DNA from: Strigamia acuminata
Taxonomy: Eukaryota; Arthropoda; Chilopoda; Geophilomorpha; Linotaeniidae
DNA length: 64,000 nt
Assembly: GCA_949358305.1 (NCBI GenBank)
Contig: OX442314.1
Span: 66,782,429-66,846,428, forward strand
Reading direction: 5' to 3'
Below, piece after piece: positions 30,788 through 42,000 of the stretch. A model generated the notes under the pieces. It saw only the letters and a program-made list of their open reading frames with translations. It ran no database searches and was not told where the DNA came from. The translations under genes were made by a program, and so were the position numbers. Position 1 is the stretch's first letter. Every line of letters begins with the position of its first letter.

Positions 30788-32473
30788 TTCCCCGAACCTA
30801 ATCTCCGACTTCGTTCGAGACGGGACGTTGAGGAATTCTGCACGATGAATAATCTCCCCTACGATCCAGAACTTTTCTTTTTCGGCAATATGGAGCACAC
30901 ACTGCCCACGATTCCCGGTCCTCGACATGCCGCTCATCTTTGCCGTACGGAACCATCATCGTACGCGGAAATTCCGAAGTTTCAAGATGCTCCGAAATGG
31001 CGTGAAGCCATTGACGAAGAATTGGGAATATTCAAAGAAAGGCAGATCTACGTCGAAGTTCCGAGGCCACCCGAAACTACAGTATTAGGCTGTAAATGGA
31101 TCTTCAAACTGAAGACGGATCTAAGCGGCGAGATAACACGTTATCGTGCTCGGCTCGTCGCACAAGGTTTTCGCCAAACCATCGGGGTGGATTACGACGA
31201 GGTTTTTAGTCCGGTCGTGAACTTCGTCTTGATCCGGCTATTCTTCTGCCTTCTGGTCGTCCTCAGAGGATGGAAGGATGCTCACCTCGACGTCAAAAGT
31301 GCATACCTGTATGGGGACCTGAAGCACAAGGTGTATATGCGCATCCCCGCAGGTGCAACTTGTTCGAACCCCGCAAACGTCTGGCTGCTTGTCAAATCCC
31401 TCTACGGACTTCACCAATCAGGGAGGGAGTGGTACGAAAAGTTGGATGGAACGCTCCGAGCTCTCGGTTTTCGGAAGATGCCCGCGTGCAATTGTGTGTA
31501 CATTTACGGCAATTGTGCCGTTATGTTGGTGTACGTCGATGACATCGTACTGTTCTACGCTTCCGACACCGTGTTAACCCGGATCATTCAGCTTATTTCG
31601 TCCAAATTCGACATAGTTAATCTTGGTCCCATCACGAGACTATTGGGCGTCGAGTTCATTCGAGACGCTGGTCGAACCTTCATCACGCAACGCGCCTACA
31701 TTGCAAAGCTCGTCAAGAAGTTCGAGGTCTCTATCAATCGCCTCGTGAAGGTCCCCGTCACACCCGGGACAACGCTCGTGAAGGGGTCAACCGAAAATCT
31801 ACCGGACTTTCCTTACCGATCTCTCATCGGTTCACTTTTATTCCTCGCGTCGAGAACACGCCCCGACATCTTATTTTCGGTTATTTCGCTAAGCCAATTC
31901 AACACCTGTTACGACAAGACGCATATCCGAGCCCTCCTCCAAGTTCTTCAATATGTGGCCAACACTATCGACTATCGTATCGAGCTTTCGGGCTGTAATT
32001 CTAGCCAACTGTGGGCTTTTACGGATGCGTCATGGGCGAGCGAAGCAACCACATCTCTAAGTTTCGGCGGCTATATCAACTTTATCGGAAATGTGCCAAT
32101 TGGCTGGTCGTGCCGAAAACAGTCAACGGTTGCATGTTCCACCATGGAAGCAGAATTTATCGCCCTGGTGGAATGTGTAAAGGAATCCTTCTGGCTCGAC
32201 AACATTTACACCGAATTTCCGATTCTCGACAGGCAATCCCGACCGATTATCTATTCCGACGCTCTCGCGGCTATCCAGTTTACTTCGAATGACGTGGAAA
32301 ATTCAAAGACCAAGCATATCCGCGTCAAATATCATTGGCTACGAGAGTGGTATACGGCGGGATGTTTCGATCTTCACAAAGTATCCGGTGAACAAAACGT
32401 TGCGGATATATTTACCAAATGGCTGAGTTCCGAACGTTTGAAATCGTTAATCTCCAAGATCTTCCGACTCTGA
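30788..32473 (+). pseudogene. copia-2 reverse transcriptase and RNase H part (after the TAA)
   Basis: Same phase as the upstream part; the first ATG after the stop is at 30845, leaving 542 residues. Reverse transcriptase shows YDEVFSPVV, LDVKSAYLYGDL, KSLYGLHQS and the catalytic YVDD (codon ~1360 of the whole frame). RNase H shows TDASWASE and STMEAEF, and the C-terminus has KTKHIRVKYHW. All catalytic residues I can check are present, so the only visible lesion is the single stop. Without readthrough no Gag-Pol fusion is made, and the enzyme would lack packaging into particles. Confidence 0.92.
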
Positions 32474-32526
32474 TTTCACCGTGATTTTCTCGTGACATTC
32501 TTTAGTTATTACCCGACATCGAGGAT

Positions 32527-32592
32527 CATCGAGTTCCAGTGGGAATATTCGGGCTTTCGTAGTGTTCTTCAATAACAGTACCCGGCTCGATG
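32527..32592 (+). promoter_or_regulatory. Conserved 3' UTR fold of copia-2
   Basis: CATCGAG (32527-32533) pairs with CTCGATG (32586-32592). Inside are TTCC-AGTG-GGAA (32534-32545) and CGGG (32550-32553) with CCCG (32581-32584). Copia-1 keeps the same order and nearly the same length (66 against 65 nt). Confidence 0.6.
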
Positions 32593-32676
32593 ATTCGACT
32601 TTTTGTTTTATTTTTGATCTCACATGCACTGTAATTCCAGTATCCGTTCATTATTTCTCCTGATCCTATTTCCATC

Positions 32677-32688
32677 GAAAGGGGGAAT
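32677..32688 (+). other. Polypurine tract of copia-2
   Basis: GAAAGGGGGAAT directly precedes the 3' LTR. The upstream CCATCGAA is also shared with copia-1. Confidence 0.9.
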
Positions 32689-33272
32689 TGTTGGTCTAAA
32701 AGACCATTTTATATGTCGATGAGACATAGAATCTTATTATGTTACATTCTCATCATTTATTCCGATATTTATTTTATATCAAATCCAAATTGTCTTTATA
32801 TAATTTGATATAATGATTTAATGTTTATTTACATCCCAAATAGCTTATTTCCAATGTTTACAATTGTATTTGATTTATAAGCATGGAGTATCATGCTTTA
32901 TTTAGTCACAATGTTCAATTCACTTTAATTTTATGTCATGTGTTTACAATTACCGACACAAGGTGTCGCAATGTACAATTTTCTTCTTCCAACTCGTCAA
33001 CATGGCGCCCACCTCGAGAGCGAGCTGCTCCGCCATTTTTCATTATTTCGGGACTCAATTGTTAAGTATGTTATTATTAAACCTTATTTTATAGTTTTAA
33101 CAAGTGTTAAGTCTTGTCTTTTCGGCATATAAGCGCTTTCCTGCGCGGCCGTCGTTCGTTTCCTTGCAAAACGTCGTCGACACGTTCGTGCGTGCAGCAC
33201 GACGCCATCTTGGCCATAATTCGCTTCCACGTTTCGGTTCACGCCGAATTTGCGCCGCTCTCCTCTGCTACA
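32689..33272 (+). repeat. 3' LTR of copia-2
   Basis: 584 bp, matching 25921-26504 with one difference noticed. It is followed by the ATTCT duplication and the resumed LARD interior. Confidence 0.96.
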
Positions 33273-33277
33273 ATTCT

Positions 33278-35077
33278 ATGGACAGACGCATGACCAAACT
33301 AGAGGGAACTACAGGCGAGAGGCCCTATTGTATTGTGTTTTTCCACTTAGCACGAGGAAAAATTGTGGGATCGGTGGACCCACGTCAGGCTTATCGAGCC
33401 GTAAGAGAAGGACAACCCCCGTTGACCCAGGAATGGACGTCTCCAAACCCTTCAGGAGCAACAGGATTCCGTTCAGAAAGAAGAGAGAAATAGCAGTATT
33501 TTAACTAAAACTTGAAGTCTCAGAAAAAGGGACTACCTGACAATTGCACTTGGCTTACCCCGTGTTGGACTTGAACTCACCAACTCGTCTAATTGCGTAA
33601 ATGTAGAGGTAAGTTGCTAAGCAACCCGTAATGAAAGGGAGCTTCTTATCTTTTGAGCGCTAAAGCTCAGCGTGGCGAAATTCGGTTATTCTCAAGAACA
33701 AACCAGAAAGCCATTGAAGTCGCGTCGGGACTTCTTCCAGGTCAGACTCAAGGAAATGACCAGCGCTTCCCTACCCGAATAACTAGGGAGAACGTTCTGA
33801 CAATCGTCGGGCTTCACCGTCTTGCCCGTCCCCGAATCGACGTTCGCGAGACACCGGCCCCCGGAAACCCCCAATCGATTCAAACATCAAGTGAAAATAC
33901 TTGGACATACTTTCTAGCCAAGTAACCGTAAACGAGAGACAGAATCCCTTATAGAAGACGGGACCTGAGCATATCACAAGACAAGAACAAGACAGACTAA
34001 AAACAGACAAACTCTTTATCAACTATATGCAGGAGAAAATTAAATAATTCTCCCAAACCTTAGCACGTGGCGTGCAAACTCAACTTCGAAAGAAACTATG
34101 AACCGGGATAAATTGGTTTCCCTTCACCTTTCCCTCCAAAAAGAAAATTCTGAGCAAAACTGATGGCTATCGGACCCCCTTTCTCGCCTTGACCGGCACG
34201 ACAAATTTAGTCGAACCGTGCAGGCGAGCGCCCGCACCGACAAGGTGACTGCTAACTACTCGGCTCAAACTCTCTTGCAAGAGGAACTCGACAAGAAACT
34301 ACTCGACTAACGAGAAAGAAACGGTCACGACCAATCAATTTCACTCAGCAGAAAACACTCTTAATCTTAACAAACAAATTATTCAGATACTTAGAAAACA
34401 TTCAAAAACGCACTTTCATATCGAAAACAAATAGACAGCGGCGCTTGGCACCAGTCACAATAAATCTCGTCGAGAAACGAACGAACTCTTGGCTTTAGAA
34501 GCCCAAAAAAAAAATACGAAAAACTAATCAAAATTATCTAAATTCACCTCAGAACCGCTTGCAAGCGAAATCCCCGTAGACTGCCACCAGAGGGCAACAT
34601 CACTAACGTTAACGTAAGTTCGTATCTCAACCAGAAAAGATATTGCGACTTTACAAAAAATCAAAACTAAATAACATCGGAATAAAGCATTAAATACGAC
34701 AAAAGCAAATAACTTAATCAAAATAAAAAACACGAAAAGTTCAGATGAGAGTCCATTGCGTTGTGTACTACGGATATCTTCGGGTACGCGCAGACGACCC
34801 CTGGCGGACATCCACTCGCTTGACGACGTTGTTCAACCCGTCCAAGCAGCGGGGCACCAGACGACCACGACGACCTCGTTCACCACGTCCCGAACGACCA
34901 GCTGGGCTCCTTTGAATCCTCACTCGGCGACGACACGACACTGGCTTCATGGCGGCTCGACTCGATGCAAACACGACGCCATTACGACGAAAATACGACT
35001 TCCTAACCTTTTCGCGATTCGAACGACCCACTGAGCGCACAAACGACTTTGCTTCGTCCGGACGACTCGATCCTTGA
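33278..35077. other. LARD interior, right part: no recognisable gene
   Basis: About 1.8 kb of non-coding sequence. In element (minus) sense this is the leader side. Short frames occur on both strands without domains. One minus-strand frame starting inside the right LTR (35388 down to 34768) is Arg/Ser-rich and is most simply an artefact of G+C-rich LTR sequence. A tRNA-like B-box (GAGTTCAAGTCC, minus strand near 33570) has no supporting cloverleaf. Confidence 0.5.
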
Positions 35078-35104
35078 CCATCCTGGTCATCAACGGCATC
35101 AAAA
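35078..35104 (-). other. LARD primer-binding-site region
   Basis: Reading the minus strand from the 5' LTR edge gives TTTTGATGCCG, then TTGATGACCAGGAT. It aligns with the BEL site TGGTGCCG-TGACCAGGAT if a 4-base insertion is allowed. Complementarity to the tRNA is therefore weaker than in BEL. Confidence 0.45.
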
Positions 35105-36013
35105 TGTTTCCGGCGCCACCAGAAAACCGTGAAAGAAGGCGCCGGAAGGCGGGAGAAATGTCGGCGCGGCCCGCCCAAACCGTCCTCGAGATCAACGAAC
35201 GACGAGACGGATCGTTTCGTGATCTTGACGTTCGCGCCTGACATCAACTTGGCCACTCTAATGGCCTGAACGTGGCTGACCTGCTTGTAAAAGAGCTCAC
35301 GCTCAAGGGAAAACACTGCTGGCATGGCGAGGCCTATTTGCGATCGAACATCAAATAGCGCGCGCGCGGCCAGCTCAAACGAAAACAAAACGGGACATTA
35401 AAAGCAAACGATGTCTTTACTTCAAAATGTCAACATAAACTCACTTAAACAATGTAACTGTAAATAGTTCACGAGCAGAACATCTCGTGAACAATCGAAT
35501 CCGAATAAAAACTTGTAAAACAACACTTACTGAAAAATACAGACTTCGTCTCCTTGCCACTAGATGGCTCACGCAGGAGGCAAGGCCAAAACCCAACTTA
35601 ATGCTAACAAAATCAGTAAATGTCAGCCATTGAACGTATTAACAACTAATACAAGCTTAGTGTAAGAACTTAAACTATATAAAACATAAATCATATCCGA
35701 ATCCTAACCAGACAACTAAAAAACCCAAACCGGAAGTGACCGATAACGCGTCACCGACTTGCCTACACCGTGGTGCAGCAAACACGACAACGAAACGGTC
35801 AGAACTAAACAACGAGAAAGTGTGCTGGACACAAATCAAGGCTTTTTAAGACCTGAAACCTTGCTAAAACACTAAACACGCAGCTACAAAACGTTAAACA
35901 AGCAATCATTATCCCAAGAGAAGAGGCGATCGAATAACGACTTTCGAGAAGAAACAAATCATTTCGGTAAGACAAAACAGCTAAAATTAAATCCATCGCG
36001 GTTGCTAGCAACA
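35105..36013 (-). repeat. LTR of LARD (right; 5' LTR in element orientation)
   Basis: 909 bp copy of 22598-23505. The inverted repeat TTCCGGCGCC/GGCGCCGGAA lies at 35108-35117 and 35138-35147. After its final CAACA the satellite resumes with the TTTG duplication. Confidence 0.92.
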
Positions 36014-39000
36014 TTTGTGCTAAGTCAACTGCGATGTGAAATAAGCTCAAAATTTTTTTTTTCAAATCTTATTGCTTGGGTGTTGCTAAAACTTACATTG
36101 AAGGCTTCTACTAAGGTTTAAACACTATTTCTAAACATTCAGAGACATTGGTCTTGTGGTGTTTGTGCTAAGTCAACTGTGATGAGATCAAAAGTCTATT
36201 CTCCCAAATCATCGGTTGGATGTTTCTAAAACTTACATTGGAGCCTTCTACTAAGGTTTAAACACTATTTCTGAACATTCAGAGACATTGGACTTGTGGT
36301 GTTTGTGCTAAGTCAACTGCGATGTGAAATGAGCTCAAAATTTTTTTTTCAAAATTTATTGCTTGGGTGTTGCTAAAACTTATATTGAAGGCTTCTACTA
36401 AGGTTTAAACACTATTTCTGAACATTCAGAGACATTGGTCTTGTGGTGTTTGTGCTGTCAACTGCGATGTGAAATGAGGTCAAAATTTTTTTTTCAAAAT
36501 TTAATGCTTGGATGTTTCTAAAACTTACATTGGAGCCTTCTACTAAGGTTTAAACACTATTTCTGAACATTCAGAGACATTGGTCTTATGGTGTTTGTGC
36601 TAAGTCAACTGTGATGAGATCAAAAGTCTATTCTCCCAAATCATCGGTTGGATGTTTCTAAAACTTACATTGGAGCCTTCTACTAAGGTTTAAACACTAT
36701 TTCTGAACATTCAGAGACATTGGTCTTAAGGTGTTTGTGCTAAGTCAACTGTGATGAGATCAAAAGTCTATTCTCCCAAATCATTGGTTGGATGTTTCTA
36801 AAACTTACATTGGAGCCTTCTACTAAGGTTTAAACACTATTTCTGAACATTCAGACCCATTGGTCTTGTGGTGTTTGTGCTAAGTCAACTGTGATGAGAT
36901 CAAAAGTCTATTCTCCCAAATCATTGCTTGGATGTTGCTAAAACTTACATTGAAGGCTTCTACTAAGGTTTAAACACTATTTCTGAACATTCAGAGACAT
37001 TGGTCTTGTGGTGTTTGTGCTAAGTCAACTGTGATGAGATCAAAAGTCTATTCTCCCAAATCATTGCTTAGATGTTGCTAAAACTTACATTGAAGGCTTC
37101 TACTAAGGTTTAAACACTATTTCTGAACATTCAGAGACATTGGACTTGTGGTGTTTGTGCTAAGTCAACTGCGATGTGAAATGAGCTCAAAATTTTTTTT
37201 TTAAAATTTATTGCTTGGGTGTTGCTAAAACTTACATTGGAGCCTTCTACTAAGGTTTAAACACTATTTCTGAACATTCAGACCCATTGGTCTTGTGGTG
37301 TTTGTGCTAAGTCAACTGTGATGAGATCAAAAGTCTATTCTCCCAAATCATTGCTTGGATGTTGCTAAAACTTACATTGAAGGCTTCTACTAAGGTTTAA
37401 ACACTATTTCTGAACATTCAGAGACATTGGTCTTGTGGTGTTTGTGCTAAGTCAACTGTGATGAGATCAAAAGTCTATTCTCCCAAATCATCGGTTGGAT
37501 GTTTCTAAAACTTACATTGGAGCCTTCTACTAAGGTTTAAACACTATTTCTGAACATTCAGAGACATTGGACTTGTGGTGTTTGTGCTAAGTCAACTGCG
37601 ATGTGAAATGAGCTCAAAATTTTTTTTTCAAAATTTATTGCTTGGGTGTTGCTAAAACTTATATTGAAGGCTTCTACTAAGGTTTAAACACTATTTCTGA
37701 ACATTCAGAGACATTGGTCTTGTGGTGTTTGTGCTGTCAACTGCGATGTGAAATGAGGTCAAAATTTTTTTTTCAAAATTTAATGCTTGGATGTTTCTAA
37801 AACTTACATTGGAGCCTTCTACTAAGGTTTAAACACTATTTCTGAACATTCAGAGACATTGGTCTTATGGTGTTTGTGCTAAGTCAACTGTGATGAGATC
37901 AAAAGTCTATTCTCCCAAATCATCGGTTGGATGTTTCTAAAACTTACATTGGAGCCTTCTACTAAGGTTTAAACACTATTTCTGAACATTCAGAGACATT
38001 GGTCTTAAGGTGTTTGTGCTAAGTCAACTGTGATGAGATCAAAAGTCTATTCTCCCAAATCATTGGTTGGATGTTTCTAAAACTTACATTGGAGCCTTCT
38101 ACTAAGGTTTAAACACTATTTCTGAACATTCAGACCCATTGGTCTTGTGGTGTTTGTGCTAAGTCAACTGTGATGAGATCAAAAGTCTATTCTCCCAAAT
38201 CATTGCTTGGATGTTGCTAAAACTTACATTGAAGGCTTCTACTAAGGTTTAAACACTATTTCTGAACATTCAGAGACATTGGTCTTGTGGTGTTTGTGCT
38301 AAGTCAACTGTGATGTGAAATAAGCTCAAAATTTTTTTTTCAAAATTTATTGCTTGGGTGTTGCTAAAACTTATATTGAAGGCTTCTACTAAGGTTTAAA
38401 CACTATTTCTGAACATTCAGAGACATTGGACTTGTGGTGTTTGTGCTAAGTCAACTGTGATGAGATCAAAAGTCTATTCTCCCAAATCATCGGTTGGATG
38501 TTTCTAAAACTTACATTGGAGCCTTCTACTAAGGTTTAAACACTATTTCTGAACATTCAGAGACATTGGTCTTGTGGTGTTTGTGCTAAGTCAACTGTGA
38601 TGAGATCAAAAGTCTATTCTCCCAAATCATTGGTTGGATGTTTCTAAAACTTACATTGGAGCCTTCTACTAAGGTTTAAACACTATTTCTGAACATTCAG
38701 AGACATTGGTCTTATGGTGTTTGTGCTAAGTCAACTGTGATGAGATCAAAAGTCTATTCTCCCAAATCATCGGTTGGATGTTTCTAAAACTTACATTGGA
38801 GCCTTCTACTAAGGTTTAAACACTATTTCTGAACATTCAGAGACATTGGTCTTGTGGTGTTTGTGCTAAGTCAACTGCGATGTGAAATAAGCTCAAAATT
38901 TTTTTTTTCAAAATTTATTGCTTGGGTGTTGCTAAAACTTACATTGAAGGCTTCTACTAAGGTTTAAACACTATTTCTAAACATTCAGAGACATTGGTCT

Positions 39001-42000
39001 TGTGGTGTTTGTGCTAAGTCAACTGTGATGAGATCAAAAGTCTATTCTCCCAAATCATCGGTTGGATGTTTCTAAAACTTACATTGGAGCCTTCTACTAA
39101 GGTTTAAACACTATTTCTGAACATTCAGAGACATTGGACTTGTGGTGTTTGTGCTAAGTCAACTGCGATGTGAAATGAGCTCAAAATTTTTTTTTCAAAA
39201 TTTATTGCTTGGGTGTTGCTAAAACTTATATTGAAGGCTTCTACTAAGGTTTAAACACTATTTCTGAACATTCAGAGACATTGGTCTTGTGGTGTTTGTG
39301 CTGTCAACTGCGATGTGAAATGAGGTCAAAAATTTTTTTTCAAAATTTAATGCTTGGATGTTTCTAAAACTTACATTGGAGCCTTCTACTAAGGTTTAAA
39401 CACTATTTCTGAACATTCAGAGACATTGGTCTTATGGTGTTTGTGCTAAGTCAACTGTGATGAGATCAAAAGTCTATTCTCCCAAATCATCGGTTGGATG
39501 TTTCTAAAACTTACATTGGAGCCTTCTACTAAGGTTTAAACACTATTTCTGAACATTCAGAGACATTGGTCTTAAGGTGTTTGTGCTAAGTCAACTGTGA
39601 TGAGATCAAAAGTCTATTCTCCCAAATCATTGGTTGGATGTTTCTAAAACTTACATTGGAGCCTTCTACTAAGGTTTAAACACTATTTCTGAACATTCAG
39701 ACCCATTGGTCTTGTGGTGTTTGTGCTAAGTCAACTGTGATGAGATCAAAAGTCTATTCTCCCAAATCATTGCTTGGATGTTGCTAAAACTTACATTGAA
39801 GGCTTCTACTAAGGTTTAAACACTATTTCTGAACATTCAGAGACATTGGTCTTGTGGTGTTTGTGCTAAGTCAACTGTGATGAGATCAAAGTCTATTCTT
39901 CCAAATCATCGGTTGGATGTTTCTAAAACTTACATTGGAGCCTTCTACTAAGGTTTAAACACTATTTCTGAACATTCAGAGACATTGGTCTTGTGGTGTT
40001 TGTGCTAAGTCAACTGTGATGTGAAATAAGCTCAAAATTTTTTTTTCAAAATTTATTGCTTGGGTGTTGCTAAAACTTATATTGAAGGCTTCTACTAAGG
40101 TTTAAACACTATTTCTGAACATTCAGAGACATTGGTCTTGTGGTGTTTGTGCTAAGTCAACTGTGATGTGAAATAAGCTCAAAATTTTTTTTTCAAAATT
40201 TATTGCTTGGGTGTTGCTAAAACTTATATTGAAGGCTTCTACTAAGGTTTAAACACTATTTCTGAACATTCAGAGACATTGGACTTGTGGTGTTTGTGCT
40301 AAGTCAACTGTGATGAGATCAAAAGTCTATTCTCCCAAATCATCGGTTGGATGTTTCTAAAACTTACATTGGAGCCTTCTACTAAGGTTTAAACACTATT
40401 TCTGAACATTCAGAGACATTGGACTTGTGGTGTTTGTGCTAAGTCAACTGCGATGTGAAATGAGCTCAAAATTTTTTTTTCAAAATTTATTGCTTGGGTG
40501 TTGCTAAAACTTACATTGGAGCCTTCTACTAAGGTTTAAACACTATTTCTGAACATTCAGAGACATTGGTCTTGTGGTGTTTGTGCTGTCAACTGCGATG
40601 TGAAATGAGGTCAAAATTTTTTTTTCAAAATTTAATGCTTGGATGTTTCTAAAACTTACATTGGAGCCTTCTACTAAGGTTTAAACACTATTTCTGAACA
40701 TTCAGAGACATTGGTCTTATGGTGTTTGTGCTAAGTCAACTGTGATGAGATCAAAAGTCTATTCTCCCAAATCATCGGTTGGATGTTTCTAAAACTTACA
40801 TTGGAGCCTTCTACTAAGGTTTAAACACTATTTCTGAACATTCAGAGACATTGGTCTTAAGGTGTTTGTGCTAAGTCAACTGTGATGAGATCAAAAGTCT
40901 ATTCTCCCAAATCATTGGTTGGATGTTTCTAAAACTTACATTGGAGCCTTCTACTAAGGTTTAAACACTATTTCTGAACATTCAGACCCATTGGTCTTGT
41001 GGTGTTTGTGCTAAGTCAACTGTGATGAGATCAAAAGTCTATTCTCCCAAATCATTGCTTGGATGTTGCTAAAACTTACATTGAAGGCTTCTACTAAGGT
41101 TTAAACACTATTTCTGAACATTCAGAGACATTGGTCTTGTGGTGTTTGTGCTAAGTCAACTGTGATGAGATCAAAGTCTATTCTTCCAAATCATCGGTTG
41201 GATGTTTCTAAAACTTACATTGGAGCCTTCTACTAAGGTTTAAACACTATTTCTGAACATTCAGAGACATTGGTCTTGTGGTGTTTGTGCTAAGTCAACT
41301 GTGATGTGAAATAAGCTCAAAATTTTTTTTTCAAAATTTATTGCTTGGGTGTTGCTAAAACTTATATTGAAGGCTTCTACTAAGGTTTAAACACTATTTC
41401 TGAACATTCAGAGACATTGGTCTTGTGGTGTTTGTGCTAAGTCAACTGTGATGTGAAATAAGCTCAAAATTTTTTTTTCAAAATTTATTGCTTGGGTGTT
41501 GCTAAAACTTATATTGAAGGCTTCTACTAAGGTTTAAACACTATTTCTGAACATTCAGAGACATTGGACTTGTGGTGTTTGTGCTAAGTCAACTGTGATG
41601 AGATCAAAAGTCTATTCTCCCAAATCATCGGTTGGATGTTTCTAAAACTTACATTGGAGCCTTCTACTAAGGTTTAAACACTATTTCTGAACATTCAGAG
41701 ACATTGGACTTGTGGTGTTTGTGCTAAGTCAACTGCGATGTGAAATGAGCTCAAAATTTTTTTTTCAAAATTTATTGCTTGGGTGTTGCTAAAACTTATA
41801 TTGAAGGCTTCTACTAAGGTTTAAACACTATTTCTGAACATTCAGAGACATTGGTCTTGTGGTGTTTGTGCTGTCAACTGCGATGTGAAATGAGGTCAAA
41901 ATTTTTTTTTCAAAATTTAATGCTTGGATGTTTCTAAAACTTACATTGGAGCCTTCTACTAAGGTTTAAACACTATTTCTGAACATTCAAAGACATTGGA

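Larger units (their letters stand above)
25921..33272 (+). mobile_element. copia-2: full-length Ty1/copia element nested in LARD
   Basis: 7352 bp with two 584-bp LTRs (one difference noticed: A at 25996, G at 32764), initiator tRNA-Met primer-binding site, long structured leader, gag-pol region and polypurine tract. The 5-bp duplication ATTCT lies at 25916-25920 and 33273-33277. The proteins are clearly related to copia-1 but the LTRs are not similar, so it is a sister family. One in-frame TAA splits the coding region, so this copy is probably not autonomous. Confidence 0.97.
22598..36013 (-). mobile_element. LARD: non-coding BEL-related LTR element, interrupted by copia-2
   Basis: LTRs of 908 and 909 bp flank an interior of about 4.2 kb once copia-2 and its duplication are removed. 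The 4-bp target duplication TTTG (22594-22597 and 36014-36017) restores the satellite sequence exactly. Minus orientation is inferred from resemblance to the BEL element. The LTR starts TGTTGCTAGCAAC (BEL: TGTTGCAAACAAC). The sequence before the 3' LTR shares TTTCTCGCTGGCAAT, and the primer-site region shares TGACCAGGAT. No gag, protease, reverse transcriptase or integrase is recognisable, so it would depend on another element. LTR differences are few (three noticed), so it is fairly young. Confidence 0.85.

Noticed and set aside
30785-32473. Frameshift between the two copia-2 frames
   Set aside because: Both parts are in the same phase; the break is only the TAA codon.
33540-33600. tRNA-like B-box GAGTTCAAGTCC (minus strand)
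   Set aside because: No matching A-box, acceptor stem or anticodon arm could be drawn, so no tRNA or SINE is called.
34768-35388. 206-codon minus-strand frame starting in the LARD LTR
   Set aside because: Arg-rich, in a CpG-rich region with few stops, no domain; most of its N-terminal half is LTR.
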